39,184 nt of DNA from contig CAIYRS010000048.1 in NCBI GenBank assembly GCA_903928685.1, forward strand, positions 1-39,184. Reading direction: 5' to 3'. The stretch comes from an uncultured Methylococcaceae bacterium. Lineage in GTDB: Bacteria > Pseudomonadota > Gammaproteobacteria > Methylococcales > Methylomonadaceae. Shown one piece after another: positions 19,601 through 27,864 of the stretch. Numbering within the stretch: the first letter of the stretch is position 1; each line of letters begins with the position of its first letter. The position numbers were made by a program, and so were the translations under genes. The notes under the pieces are model-generated. The model worked only from the letters and a program-made list of their open reading frames with translations. It was not told the origin of the DNA and ran no database searches.

Positions 19601-19784
19601 CGACTTCTTCGGGGGAGCGCCCAGTGGCTTCGGTAGCGATTTGCACTTGCACGTTGGTGACATCAGGGAAAGCATCGACCGATAAAGTTTTTAAGGCTTT
19701 AATGCCAAACAAACCTAAGCCAATGGCAATCACCACCACTAAGATACGATTGTTGAGACCGCCACGAATTAATCCATCAATCAT
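16677..19784 (-). CDS. HME-family RND efflux pump, inner-membrane subunit (CzcA/CusA type)
   Basis: 1035 residues, the usual size. The N terminus [24 protein letters not shown] is the first helix, followed by [34 protein letters not shown], the heavy-metal RND signature. TM4 reads [17 protein letters not shown]. The Asp that CzcA-type Zn/Co/Cd pumps have four positions earlier (DFGLIVDG) is Ala here, as in the Cu/Ag pump CusA, while the Asp and Glu of VDG..EN remain. The substrate is therefore uncertain. It extrudes cations from periplasm or cytosol using the proton gradient. It starts three bases after the adaptor stop. No outer-membrane factor gene is adjacent. Confidence 0.93.
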   Translation of the reverse strand: [1035 protein letters not shown]

Positions 19785-19787
19785 GGT

Positions 19788-20891
19788 TTACCCCAATTCT
19801 TTGCGTTGGCGTTCGTTATTAAGATGGAAACCGCCTTCCACCACCACTTTATCGCCTAGTTTTAAACCCTCAAGCACATGCCGGACGTTGCCATCACGAA
19901 TACCCAGTTTGACGGGCTTTAAGGTGAATTCATCGGCGGAAGTTTGCACAAAAACATGGTCACGGTCGTCAACGCGGATAACCGCTGCATCCGGCAACAC
20001 CAATTCTTGAACGCCTTGTTTGTGGATAACTAAAGTTGCCAGCATTTCGGGTTTAAAAGTCCGCTGTGGATTGGTGATGTCCATACGCACGGTGACGGTG
20101 CGGGTTTGTGGGTCAACCATATCACCGACGTAAATCAGCTTGCCCCGTTGTTCTTGATCGGGCAGGGCGGCAATAGTGACTAACGCTTGATCGCCTCTAT
20201 GCGCCCAATGTGCTTGTTGTTCCGGCACTTCTGCGACCACCCAAACGTGCGACAAATCGGCTACGGTGAATAACGCGTCAGCAGGCTGCACGACTTGCCC
20301 GACGGTGACGGTGCGTTCGATAATCGTGCCTTGTAAGCTGGCGGTGATTGGCAGCATGGAATAGATTTTTTTCTCCTTTGACAAACGCGCCAAATCGGCA
20401 TCGCCCATGCCTAACACCCGTAATTGGTCGGTGGCAGTGCGTAAATCAATTTCTGCTTCAGTTAATACCGTTTCCCGTTCTTGTAATTGCGCGGCGGCAA
20501 TCACATCGCTGGCGAACAGTTGTCTGGCACGGTTTGCTGCCATGCGGTGCAAATTAACTTGGGAGCTGGTTTTTAAATAGGCCGATTGCGCCATGCCTAA
20601 TTCAGTGCTGTTGAGTAATGCCAAACGTTCGCCTTTACGGACATCTTGCCCCAATATCGCTTGGGTTTCGGTGATCCTGCCAGTAACTGTCGCGCCGATA
20701 CGCGCTACCCGTTGCTGATCCAGTTCAACCCTAGCAGGTAAACGCAAGGAATCTTGAACTTGGCCTTCGCCGATAGCGATAATTTTTAATTGCTGTAACA
20801 GCATGGGTGAGGCTTTTACGGAAAGCGAAGGGTCTGCATAGACAGCTGCGGTAGCCAGCAACAGTAAAATAATTAGCAAGTTAAATTTCAT
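19788..20891 (-). CDS. RND efflux periplasmic adaptor subunit (CzcB/CusB type)
   Basis: 367 residues with a signal peptide (FNLLIILLLLATAAVYADP). Order: barrel-sandwich/lipoyl half (RVELDQQRVARIGATVTGRI), alpha-hairpin coiled coil (NSTELGMAQSAYLKTSSQVNLHRMAANRARQLFASDVIAAAQLQERETVL), second lipoyl half (SLQGTIIERTVTVGQVVQPADALFTVADLSHVWVVAEVPEQ), beta-barrel (VDPQTRTVTVRMDITNPQRTFKPEM) and membrane-proximal domain. It bridges the pump to a TolC-like channel. Unlike many CusB/CzcB proteins it has no Met- or His-rich N-terminal metal segment. The upstream 18-bp palindrome at 20958 is a candidate operator. Confidence 0.93.
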   Translation of the reverse strand: MKFNLLIILLLLATAAVYADPSLSVKASPMLLQQLKIIAIGEGQVQDSLRLPARVELDQQRVARIGATVTGRITETQAILGQDVRKGERLALLNSTELGMAQSAYLKTSSQVNLHRMAANRARQLFASDVIAAAQLQERETVLTEAEIDLRTATDQLRVLGMGDADLARLSKEKKIYSMLPITASLQGTIIERTVTVGQVVQPADALFTVADLSHVWVVAEVPEQQAHWAHRGDQALVTIAALPDQEQRGKLIYVGDMVDPQTRTVTVRMDITNPQRTFKPEMLATLVIHKQGVQELVLPDAAVIRVDDRDHVFVQTSADEFTLKPVKLGIRDGNVRHVLEGLKLGDKVVVEGGFHLNNERQRKELG

Positions 20892-20957
20892 GGTGCGGTT
20901 GTCTCCAAAGCCGTCGAACGTAAATATTTTTAATTTAGTGTAACCAATATTAATTGC

Positions 20958-20975
20958 CCAATATGACCATATTGG
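20958..20975. promoter_or_regulatory. Candidate operator palindrome upstream of the RND operon
   Basis: CCAATATGACCATATTGG is a perfect two-fold palindrome (8-base arms, 2-base centre), 67 bases before the adaptor start, with a further CCAATAT half-site at about 20944. The arrangement suits a dimeric repressor or MerR-like activator, but no regulator gene is adjacent. The rest of the 20892-21446 gap is AT-rich and shows no gene. Confidence 0.45.
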
Positions 20976-21446
20976 TGCAAATAAGTTATTTTTTGCCTCA
21001 AAAGAAAGCGAGGCAATGGTTTTGAATAATTTTCAGCGGCATCCCTGGTGATTTTTACTCGGACAAATGCAGGTAAAGCAGTGATAGCCAGTGGCATAGG
21101 CAGAAAAAATGGATTTTTTTCAACGTTTGATGAAATAGCTTGTTTATGGATTAAAAACTATCTTAATTGATGATTAGCAATATTTAGGCCCAACAATAGT
21201 TCATTTTTTTCAAAAAAATATTTTATGTTTTAAATCAGTAAATTAAAAAACTATCAAGGTAGTGCACGACACAATTTCTGGTGTTTTTTAAAAGAAGGAA
21301 CACTGAATTGAAGATGAATAAATTGTATTCAAAAATGGAAACAATAAGTAAATTTATGATGCCATTGTAAATAATATAGCCCTGCCATATAGTGAACCTG
21401 CAGTTTATGTAACTGCATTTTTTAAACTCAAATGAGGCTTTTATTT

Positions 21447-21620
21447 ATGAATGAATTATACAAAGACGTATTAGTTGGCGTGGTTTTCGCCACTGGGTTG
21501 CTGGGATTTATTTCTGGCGAATTTATTATTTCATCGGCATTATTTGCCACAGCTGCTGTTGCCAGTAACGTTAACTTAAATAGTAAACGTGAAAAGGCAG
21601 AGCACTACGTATGCAAATAA
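21447..21620 (+). CDS. Small two-helix membrane protein, unknown
   Basis: 57 residues from the ATG at 21447, chosen because TGAGG sits 8 bases upstream; the in-frame ATG at 21432 overlaps that ribosome site. Two hydrophobic segments (VLVGVVFATGLLGFISGEFI and SSALFATAAVASNV) are followed by a polar tail with a late Cys. No family is recognised. The gene has a long AT-rich leader and a good terminator 30 bases after its stop, which argues for real expression. Confidence 0.55.
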   Translation: MNELYKDVLVGVVFATGLLGFISGEFIISSALFATAAVASNVNLNSKREKAEHYVCK

Positions 21621-21650
21621 ATGACTATCCAAAACCAATAACTTGGGGAT

Positions 21651-21678
21651 TTCCAAGGCAGGGATGCCTTGGAAGTTT
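21651..21678 (+). terminator. Rho-independent terminator after the small membrane gene
   Basis: A perfect 10-base stem, TTCCAAGGCA (21651-21660) with TGCCTTGGAA (21665-21674), encloses a GGGA loop and is followed by GTTTT. It sits between convergent genes, so it may also serve the yaiI gene. Confidence 0.8.
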
Positions 21679-21683
21679 TACTG

Positions 21684-22151
21684 TTATTTGGCTTCGCAAT
21701 TAACAACCGCGTTTACCGCCAAAAACTTATCCAGTTGATTGGCAAATTCTTGTATATCTCGTGTATTCATCGCCGCTGGCCCGCCGGTATTAATACCGCT
21801 GGTGCGTAAGCTATCCATAAAATCCCGCATACTTAGCCGTTCCTTAATATTATCTGCCGTATACATTTCCCCGCGTGGATTTAAGGCGTGACCACCTTTT
21901 TCAAGCACTTCATGTGCTAATGGTATATCGCCAGTAATCACTAAATCGCCTTGCGCCAAACGTTTGACGATTTCATTATCCGCGACATCAAATCCCGGTT
22001 TTACTTGCAGCATTTTAATAAAGCGCGATGGTGGTATGGCTAAATGTTGATTGGCAACCAAGGTAGTCGGTAGCATTAAACGCTCAGCAGCCCGGTACAA
22101 AATATCTTTAATTGCTTTAGGGCAAGCGTCGGCATCTACCCAAATTTGCAT
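21684..22151 (-). CDS. yaiI: YaiI/YqxD family protein (DUF188)
   Basis: 155 residues. [24 protein letters not shown] is the family opening (VDADACPV), followed by [53 protein letters not shown], the PIN-like acidic core that gives the family a predicted nuclease fold, and [20 protein letters not shown]. Length is standard (about 150). The physiological role is unknown. Confidence 0.94.
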   Translation of the reverse strand: MQIWVDADACPKAIKDILYRAAERLMLPTTLVANQHLAIPPSRFIKMLQVKPGFDVADNEIVKRLAQGDLVITGDIPLAHEVLEKGGHALNPRGEMYTADNIKERLSMRDFMDSLRTSGINTGGPAAMNTRDIQEFANQLDKFLAVNAVVNCEAK

Positions 22152-22249
22152 GATTTAATCCTAGAATGGTGCTAACGAAAGCCGTATGACGGGTGGTTGG
22201 CAGACGATTGTTTATCGATATTACTGATAAACAAACTTGGAAGCCATTA

Positions 22250-22270
22250 ATTGTAGGCTACAATTTTTAA
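22250..22270 (+). promoter_or_regulatory. Palindrome upstream of the chemosensory operon
   Basis: ATTGTAG-G-CTACAAT (22250-22264) followed by TTTTTAA. It could be a small terminator or an operator controlling the diguanylate cyclase gene that starts 75 bases later. The sequence alone cannot separate the two. Confidence 0.3.
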
Positions 22271-22344
22271 TCTGTTGTTAAATTATTACATCTATTACAA
22301 TGCAATACTGATTATTTACCGTACAAATACAATTATTCTCAGCT

Positions 22345-23364
22345 ATGGATACAACTATGGATGCCGATAAGGCAAAGATGTTTCGGGTAGATATTTTAGT
22401 GATGCTGATCGACGACCAAGCCATCGTCGGCAAGTTGGTGCAAACCATGCTGTCTGAACACACTGATATTAGCTTTCACTACTGCCATAATCCTGAAAAT
22501 GCCATAGCAGAAGCTCTCAACATTATGCCAACGGTCATTTTGCTAGATTTATTGATGCCAAATATCAGTGGCTTGGAATTATTAAAATCCATACGCCAGA
22601 ACCCAATCACCCATGAAATCCCTGTCATCATGCTCTCAAGCGAAGATGAGCCGCGTACCAAAGTGCAAGCATTTGAGTCCGGCGCGAATGATTATCTGGT
22701 GAAACTGCCCGATAAAATCGAACTGGTCGCGCGGCTACGCTATCACTCCAAAGCCTTTGTCCATAAATTGCAACGCGACAAAGTCTTCGAAGCCTTACAA
22801 AAAGCCCAAGCTGAACTCGAAAAACAGAATATCGAATTGCTGCGCCTAAGCCAGTTAGATGGCATGACCGAAATTGCCAATCGCCGCTATTTTGACGAAT
22901 GTATCATTATCGAAATGAAACGGTCGGTGCGTAACCAACAACCCCTGTCAGTCATTATGCTGGACGTTGACCATTTCAAACGCTACAACGATACCTACGG
23001 ACATTTGCAAGGTGACGATTGCTTAAGAAAAATTCCTGCCATCATCAAAAAACAATTGCATCGACCCGCGGATTTGATCGCCCGATATGGCGGCGAAGAA
23101 TTTGTGTTGTTATTACCTGAAACAGATCTGGACGGCGCCAAAATCATTGCTGAAAGCATTTGCCTAGCCATTTTCAATGCCAAAATACCCCACGGCAGCT
23201 CCACCACTTCCAACTATGTTACCGTCAGTTTGGGCGTTACCAGTGGTTTACCAAACAATACCGATACCCCCGAACAATGGCTAAAGCAAGCGGACGAAAT
23301 GCTTTATCAAGCCAAAGCATCTGGGCGTAACCAAATGCAAGCTTGCGCCATCAAAAGTCAGTAA
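22345..23364 (+). CDS. Response-regulator diguanylate cyclase (WspR-like, REC-GGDEF)
   Basis: 339 residues. REC domain about 17-138 with acidic pair Asp23-Asp24, phosphoacceptor Asp68 (VILLDLLMP), Ser98/99 and Lys120 (YLVKLP): all functional residues present. A coiled linker (FEALQKAQAELEKQNIELLRLSQ) leads to a GGDEF domain, about 172-335, with catalytic GGEEF at 249-253, LDVDHFKRYNDTYGH upstream and an RxxD inhibitory site (RPAD, 240-243). It should make cyclic di-GMP when phosphorylated by the CheA encoded at 30599 and be product-inhibited. As first gene of the che-like run it is the likely output of the pathway. Starts at 22357 or 22378 are also possible. Confidence 0.92.
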   Translation: MDTTMDADKAKMFRVDILVMLIDDQAIVGKLVQTMLSEHTDISFHYCHNPENAIAEALNIMPTVILLDLLMPNISGLELLKSIRQNPITHEIPVIMLSSEDEPRTKVQAFESGANDYLVKLPDKIELVARLRYHSKAFVHKLQRDKVFEALQKAQAELEKQNIELLRLSQLDGMTEIANRRYFDECIIIEMKRSVRNQQPLSVIMLDVDHFKRYNDTYGHLQGDDCLRKIPAIIKKQLHRPADLIARYGGEEFVLLLPETDLDGAKIIAESICLAIFNAKIPHGSSTTSNYVTVSLGVTSGLPNNTDTPEQWLKQADEMLYQAKASGRNQMQACAIKSQ

Positions 23365-23374
23365 GCCTTAAGTT

Positions 23375-24772
23375 ATGTGGCTAACTGCCTTTCATTCCTT
23401 GCTGACAGCCCAGACCGGGCTGACTATTGCCGCCTCCGACTACGACAAAGTTAATCGGTTTTTACAGCATCGTCTGGCGGAATTACGCTTGGCGGATTTT
23501 TCCAGCTATCTTGAGCTGCTATCAGCGCCCTCGTTAATGGCAGATCAAGAATGGCAACACATTGTGCAAGCGCTCACCGTACCGGAAAGCTTTTTCCTAC
23601 GCGACAAAGGCCAAATGCGTATTTTGCAAGAACATATCTTGCCCGAACTCATCCAGCGCAACCGCTTCAGCCGCCAGTTGCGTATCTGGAGCGCAGGTTG
23701 CTCTACTGGCGAAGAGCCTTACTCAATCGCGTTGCTATTACAACAGTTATTACCCGATATTCACGATTGGGACATACTGATCTTAGGCACCGACATTAAC
23801 GACAAAGTCCTCACCAAAGCGCGTGCTGGCTTATACACACGTTGGTCGCTGCGGGATGTCGATAGCGAAATTCTGACCTACTTCCAACCCGCCGCACAGG
23901 GCTTACTGTCTTTAGATGCCGCCATCCGCGATAAAGTCAGCTTTCGCCGCGTCAATTTGCTGCAAACCCCGTTTCCGGATTTAGAAATCAATGAAATAGA
24001 CCTGATCTTATGCCGCAATGTCTTCATTTATTTTGACCAACAAGCCATTGCTAGCGTATTAGAAAAATTTATCCAAACCCTAAAACCCCACGGCTACTTA
24101 ATCACCGGACACGGCGAACTGTATCAACAAGCGTTAAACGGCCTGGAAACCTGCTTATTTGTAGAATCGGTGGTTTACCAACGCAGCACTAAAAAACCAG
24201 CCGCCTTAACCCAGCACATAATCGAAACCAAACCGCCGATTGCACTATCCGTTAAGGCAGAAACCAAGCCCATCAAGCCAGAACCGACCGCCAATGTGCC
24301 GTTACTGAGTGTCGCCGCAAGCCTGCAACAAGCCTATCAACAACAAGATTACAGCAACGTCTTGGCGATTGCCCAAACCCAGCCTAGCGACATCCCCAAT
24401 TTTGACAGCAGTTACTGGTCAGCCAAAGCCTTCGCCTGCATGGGTCAATACCACACCGCCGAAAGCCGCCTGCAAGATGCGCTCGCTTTAAAACCCAAAT
24501 CAGCCGATTGTTATTACTTATTGGCGCATATCAAAGAGTCGCAAAACGACCTAGAAAGCGCCAAAGCCTTATTGCAAAAAACCATTGTTTTAGATGAAAA
24601 CTTTGTACCCGCCTATTTAGATTTGGCGGCTTTATGTGAACAGGAAGAGCCCGACAGATACCAGCAGCTCAACGCCCAAGCTTTGGCACGCCTAAAACAG
24701 ATGCCGCCAGAACATTATTTTGACGACCTCGCCGCCCATGTCCGCGAACTCATCCCGTTATTGCCCGCATGA
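23375..24772 (+). CDS. cheR: CheR-type receptor methyltransferase with C-terminal TPR region (WspC-like)
   Basis: 465 residues. The CheR N-terminal helical domain (about 1-75, ALTVPESFFLRDKGQM) precedes the SAM-binding fold with SAGCSTGEEPYSIALLLQ (about 106-123), ILGTDINDKVLTKARAGLY and LILCRNVFIYFDQQ. After a Pro/Lys-rich linker (about 270-310) the C terminus carries two to three TPR-like units (SYWSAKAFACMGQYHTAESRLQDALALKPKS, CYYLLAHIKESQNDLESAKALLQKTIVLDENF). That layout is the WspC type, in contrast to plain CheR. It methylates receptor glutamates. It lies 10 bases after the cyclase stop, and its own stop overlaps the CheW start (ATGA). Confidence 0.93.
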   Translation: MWLTAFHSLLTAQTGLTIAASDYDKVNRFLQHRLAELRLADFSSYLELLSAPSLMADQEWQHIVQALTVPESFFLRDKGQMRILQEHILPELIQRNRFSRQLRIWSAGCSTGEEPYSIALLLQQLLPDIHDWDILILGTDINDKVLTKARAGLYTRWSLRDVDSEILTYFQPAAQGLLSLDAAIRDKVSFRRVNLLQTPFPDLEINEIDLILCRNVFIYFDQQAIASVLEKFIQTLKPHGYLITGHGELYQQALNGLETCLFVESVVYQRSTKKPAALTQHIIETKPPIALSVKAETKPIKPEPTANVPLLSVAASLQQAYQQQDYSNVLAIAQTQPSDIPNFDSSYWSAKAFACMGQYHTAESRLQDALALKPKSADCYYLLAHIKESQNDLESAKALLQKTIVLDENFVPAYLDLAALCEQEEPDRYQQLNAQALARLKQMPPEHYFDDLAAHVRELIPLLPA

Positions 24773-25773
24773 AAAATTATTTTGTTTTCGGCCTCAAGCC
24801 TTTTTATTACGCGGTGTCGGCAAACCTCGTGCAGGAAGTTGTCAATCTGCCAGAACTGACTTTATTGTCGACTGTTTCCGCCGATGTGGTTGGCGTGTTT
24901 GATTTACGCGGCAGCCTGATTCCCGTTTTGGACGTGCGCCCACGTTTCCGGCAAGCCTGCCAAGCGTATCAAGCCAGTGACTGTATCGTTGTGCTAGCCA
25001 TAGACGAGCAAGTATTTGGCTTGATTGTGAATGAAATTTACGATGTTTGTAGCGCGGACAGCCAACAAGACAACCCATTATTGTTCGCCGCCAGCATCAA
25101 TGCCGAATTGCCCGAACCCTTACTCATCGGCAGCATTACTAAAGATGAAAAAGTCATTACCGTATTAAACGCCGCCGCCTTGTTGCAACAAGCGTTTTTT
25201 ACCGCACCGACCGAAGCCATTGAGCGCCAAGATTTCTACAGCCGCGCCCATCCCAACGACCATGCCGTGTTTGCCTTGCGGGCAGAAAAGCTCAAATGGC
25301 GCGAGCAGCGCGATGATGCCAGCGGCTATTTGGCCTTAGCCGTGGTGGTGCTGAATGGCGAATATTTCGGTGTTGATTTACTGGCAGTGCGCGAGTTTGC
25401 CAATATTGGCGATATTGTCCCCATTCCTTGCACTCCGGCTTACGTGTTGGGCTGCATCAATCTGCGTGGCAATGTCATCACCTTAATTGACATGCGCCAC
25501 ATCATCCATTTGCCGCCACAACCCGTGCAGGCCGATAGCAAGGCCGTAGTCATCAACGGCAACGACGATTTTGCTGTTGCCTTGCTGGTGGATAATGTCC
25601 CGGAAGTGATTTATGCCGACCCCGCCGCCATTACCCCGCTGCCTTCTGCCGTGGCCTCAGTCAGCGGCGACTACCTGACGGGCGAAATGCCTTATCAAGA
25701 CAAACTGTTAACCCTGCTCGACCTGAAGCTAATCCTTGCGAAAGGCGAGTTGGTCATCGACGACGAAGTGTGA
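24769..25773 (+). CDS. cheW: Double CheW-domain coupling protein
   Basis: 334 residues holding two complete CheW domains. The first (about 1-130) reads [41 protein letters not shown] and [15 protein letters not shown]. The second (about 185-332) reads [57 protein letters not shown] and [11 protein letters not shown]. Canonical Wsp operons carry two separate CheW genes (wspB, wspD); here one fused gene could serve both. It couples the receptor to CheA at the membrane. Its ATG overlaps the CheR stop and its own stop is 7 bases before the receptor start. Confidence 0.9.
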   Translation: MKNYFVFGLKPFYYAVSANLVQEVVNLPELTLLSTVSADVVGVFDLRGSLIPVLDVRPRFRQACQAYQASDCIVVLAIDEQVFGLIVNEIYDVCSADSQQDNPLLFAASINAELPEPLLIGSITKDEKVITVLNAAALLQQAFFTAPTEAIERQDFYSRAHPNDHAVFALRAEKLKWREQRDDASGYLALAVVVLNGEYFGVDLLAVREFANIGDIVPIPCTPAYVLGCINLRGNVITLIDMRHIIHLPPQPVQADSKAVVINGNDDFAVALLVDNVPEVIYADPAAITPLPSAVASVSGDYLTGEMPYQDKLLTLLDLKLILAKGELVIDDEV

Positions 25774-25780
25774 GAAAACT

Positions 25781-27574
25781 ATGCGTATAGCCAAACAAAA
25801 ATTAACCCACAGCCTGATGATCCTTTTTTTGCTCACCTCGGTCTTGCCGATTATGCTGATCGGATTTTGGAGCTTCCAATCAGGTAAGGAATCGCTAAAA
25901 AGCCAATTCTTAAACGACTTCACCGCCATTGTCCAAGCCAAGGCGCAAACCGTCAGCCAATACCTTGAAACCGAAGTCATCCGTATTGAAAACCTGGCTG
26001 CCGACGAAGACGTACAACAATTGTTGCAACAAAACGGCAATGAAGCCTTAGCCGGACAATGGCAAAAGCTCATCAAATCAAAAGTCTTATCAAGCCAGTC
26101 CGACTTAAAACACGGCTACAGCGAAACCTTGATAATGGATGCCAATGGCTTGGTGGTCGCATCCACCGACAACCAAACCGTGGGGCGTGACGAATCCGCC
26201 AACGTCATGTTCAATGCTGCCCGTGATGGTGTCCACATTAAAGATGTCTTCGAACATGCCGCCAGCAAGCAACCGAGCTTTACGGTTTCCGCCCCCGTTC
26301 GTCAGCCAGGTTCCGGTAAATTGCTGGGCGTGGTTGCCAACCGCTTGACCTTGGCGACATTAACGGACATCACCACCAACCGCCAAGGTTTGCGGGAAAC
26401 TGGGGAAGCTTATCTGGTCAACAAGAACGGTTACATGATTACTCCGTCGCGCTTTATTCCCAACGCTATCTTGAAACAGAAAGTCGATTCCGAACCCGTA
26501 CGCCTGTTCCAAACCCAACAAAAAAACATGGCGGGCTTATATAACGACTACCGCAACCAGCCGATTGTCGGCGCATCCGACGGGCAATTGCTTAACAAAC
26601 GTTACGATTTAGGTTGGCTATTGTTGGTAGAAATCGATGAAGCCGAAGCCAATGCCGAAATTGTGCAACTACGCAATTGGGAGCTGCTGTTTGGTTTAGC
26701 CACCGCCGCTATTGCCGCCGCTGTCGGCTTACTGTACGGACGTAGGCTCAGCCGCCCGATCAGCCAAGCCACCGCCGAAGTGTTTACCACCTCCAGCGAG
26801 TTGTCGATCACCACCGACGAACACGAACGCACCGCCGCGCAACAAGCCGTTGCCGTCAACGAAACCAGCGCCACCATGAACGAGCTGGGGCGTTCCGCGC
26901 AGCAATCCATATTGCAAGCCGATGCCGCCAGCCAAGAAGCTCAGCAAGTGGTCAACAAAGCCTTAGCGGGTGCAATGACGATGCAAGAATTGCTCAACAG
27001 CATGGACACCTTACGCGGCAAAGTGGAACACATCGGCACGCAAATTTTGCGTTTAAGCGAACAGACCAGCCAAATCGGCCATATCACCGAAGCCGTCAAA
27101 GACATCGCCAACCAAACCAACTTACTGGCACTGAACGCCGCTGTAGAAGCTACGCGCGCGGGCGAACACGGCAAAGGTTTTACCGTGGTATCGCAAGAAA
27201 TCCGCAAGCTTGCCGAGCAAAGCAAAAAATCAGCCGAACATATCGGCAATTTGCTGGAGAACATCCAAAAAATCACCAACACCACCGTACTGGCAACCGA
27301 AGCGGGCACACAAACCGCACAAACCAGCAGCCAACAAGCCGAACTGACCAAACGCAGTTGCGATGATTTGTCAGAAGCCGTAGCCAACATTGCCGATGTC
27401 TTGCAGCAAATTTCCTTAACCGCCAAGCAACAAGCCAACGCCACCAACCAAGTGGTAGAAGCCATGAACATGCTCAATACCGGCGCCAAAGAAACCGCCA
27501 ACGGCATCACCCAAAGCAAGCTCGCCATCCAAAATTTAAACAAAGCAGCTGGGCAATTGCAGGAAATGATTTAA
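25781..27574 (+). CDS. Methyl-accepting chemoreceptor with periplasmic sensor domain, apparently without HAMP (WspA-like position)
   Basis: 597 residues from the ATG at 25781, 7 bases after the CheW stop; an in-frame ATG at 25736 would lie inside CheW. TM1 is about residues 13-33 ([21 protein letters not shown]). The periplasmic part, about 34-300, looks like a dCache-type double sensor ([42 protein letters not shown]). TM2 is about 305-325. After TM2 only a short [14 protein letters not shown] segment precedes the signalling coiled coil, so the usual HAMP domain of about 50 residues seems missing. The hairpin tip reads [41 protein letters not shown]. The ligand is unknown. Confidence 0.92.
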   Translation: MRIAKQKLTHSLMILFLLTSVLPIMLIGFWSFQSGKESLKSQFLNDFTAIVQAKAQTVSQYLETEVIRIENLAADEDVQQLLQQNGNEALAGQWQKLIKSKVLSSQSDLKHGYSETLIMDANGLVVASTDNQTVGRDESANVMFNAARDGVHIKDVFEHAASKQPSFTVSAPVRQPGSGKLLGVVANRLTLATLTDITTNRQGLRETGEAYLVNKNGYMITPSRFIPNAILKQKVDSEPVRLFQTQQKNMAGLYNDYRNQPIVGASDGQLLNKRYDLGWLLLVEIDEAEANAEIVQLRNWELLFGLATAAIAAAVGLLYGRRLSRPISQATAEVFTTSSELSITTDEHERTAAQQAVAVNETSATMNELGRSAQQSILQADAASQEAQQVVNKALAGAMTMQELLNSMDTLRGKVEHIGTQILRLSEQTSQIGHITEAVKDIANQTNLLALNAAVEATRAGEHGKGFTVVSQEIRKLAEQSKKSAEHIGNLLENIQKITNTTVLATEAGTQTAQTSSQQAELTKRSCDDLSEAVANIADVLQQISLTAKQQANATNQVVEAMNMLNTGAKETANGITQSKLAIQNLNKAAGQLQEMI

Positions 27575-27601
27575 AAGCGGGGTTGGTTTGGGAAAAGATT
27601 T

Positions 27602-27708
27602 ATCGTTCCCACGCTCCGCGCGGTAACGCATCATGCAACGCTCCAGCGTTGCGTAAGACGACGCTGGAGCGTCATAGGCAACATTCCCACGCGGAGCATG
27701 GGAACGAT
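27602..27708. repeat. ATCGTTCCCACGCTCC palindromic repeat
   Basis: ATCGTTCCCACGCTCCGCG at 27602 is mirrored by CGCGGAGCATGGGAACGAT-like sequence ending at 27708. A second pair, AACGCTCCAGCGTT with its own mirror, is nested in the middle. The same CGTTCC..ACGCTCC..GCGTT words recur at 34021, 34409, 38899 and 39157. It lies just after the receptor stop. Confidence 0.65.
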
Positions 27709-27718
27709 GTAAAGTAAC

Positions 27719-27811
27719 GTAGGATGGGCTGACGGCAGGAAGCCCATCATTGGGTCGCCTAATTTGATGGGCTTCCTGCCGTCAGCCTTTATGCCCTTGG
27801 GTGCATCCTAC
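27719..27811. repeat. GTAGGATGGGCTGACGGCAGGAAG palindromic repeat
   Basis: The outer arms GTAGGATG and CATCCTAC (27719 and 27804-27811) and the inner arms GGGCTGACGGCAGGAAGCCC / GGGCTTCCTGCCGTCAGCC form a long hairpin. Together with the preceding repeat it fills the gap between the convergent receptor and dsbD genes. Confidence 0.65.
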
Positions 27812-27864
27812 AAAATATTAAACAGATTCTTAGATAAGCCTGCCTACCCATTACGATTGGTTTT

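Noticed and set aside
26941-27543. A 200-codon open frame on the minus strand inside the chemoreceptor gene
   Set aside because: It mirrors the codon bias of the Ala/Gln-rich coiled coil, has no ribosome site or recognisable domain, and the plus-strand receptor motifs are unambiguous.
27602-27811. tRNA or small RNA gene after the receptor gene
   Set aside because: The folding comes from long symmetrical palindromes matching repeat families seen elsewhere in the window; there is no cloverleaf or TTC loop.
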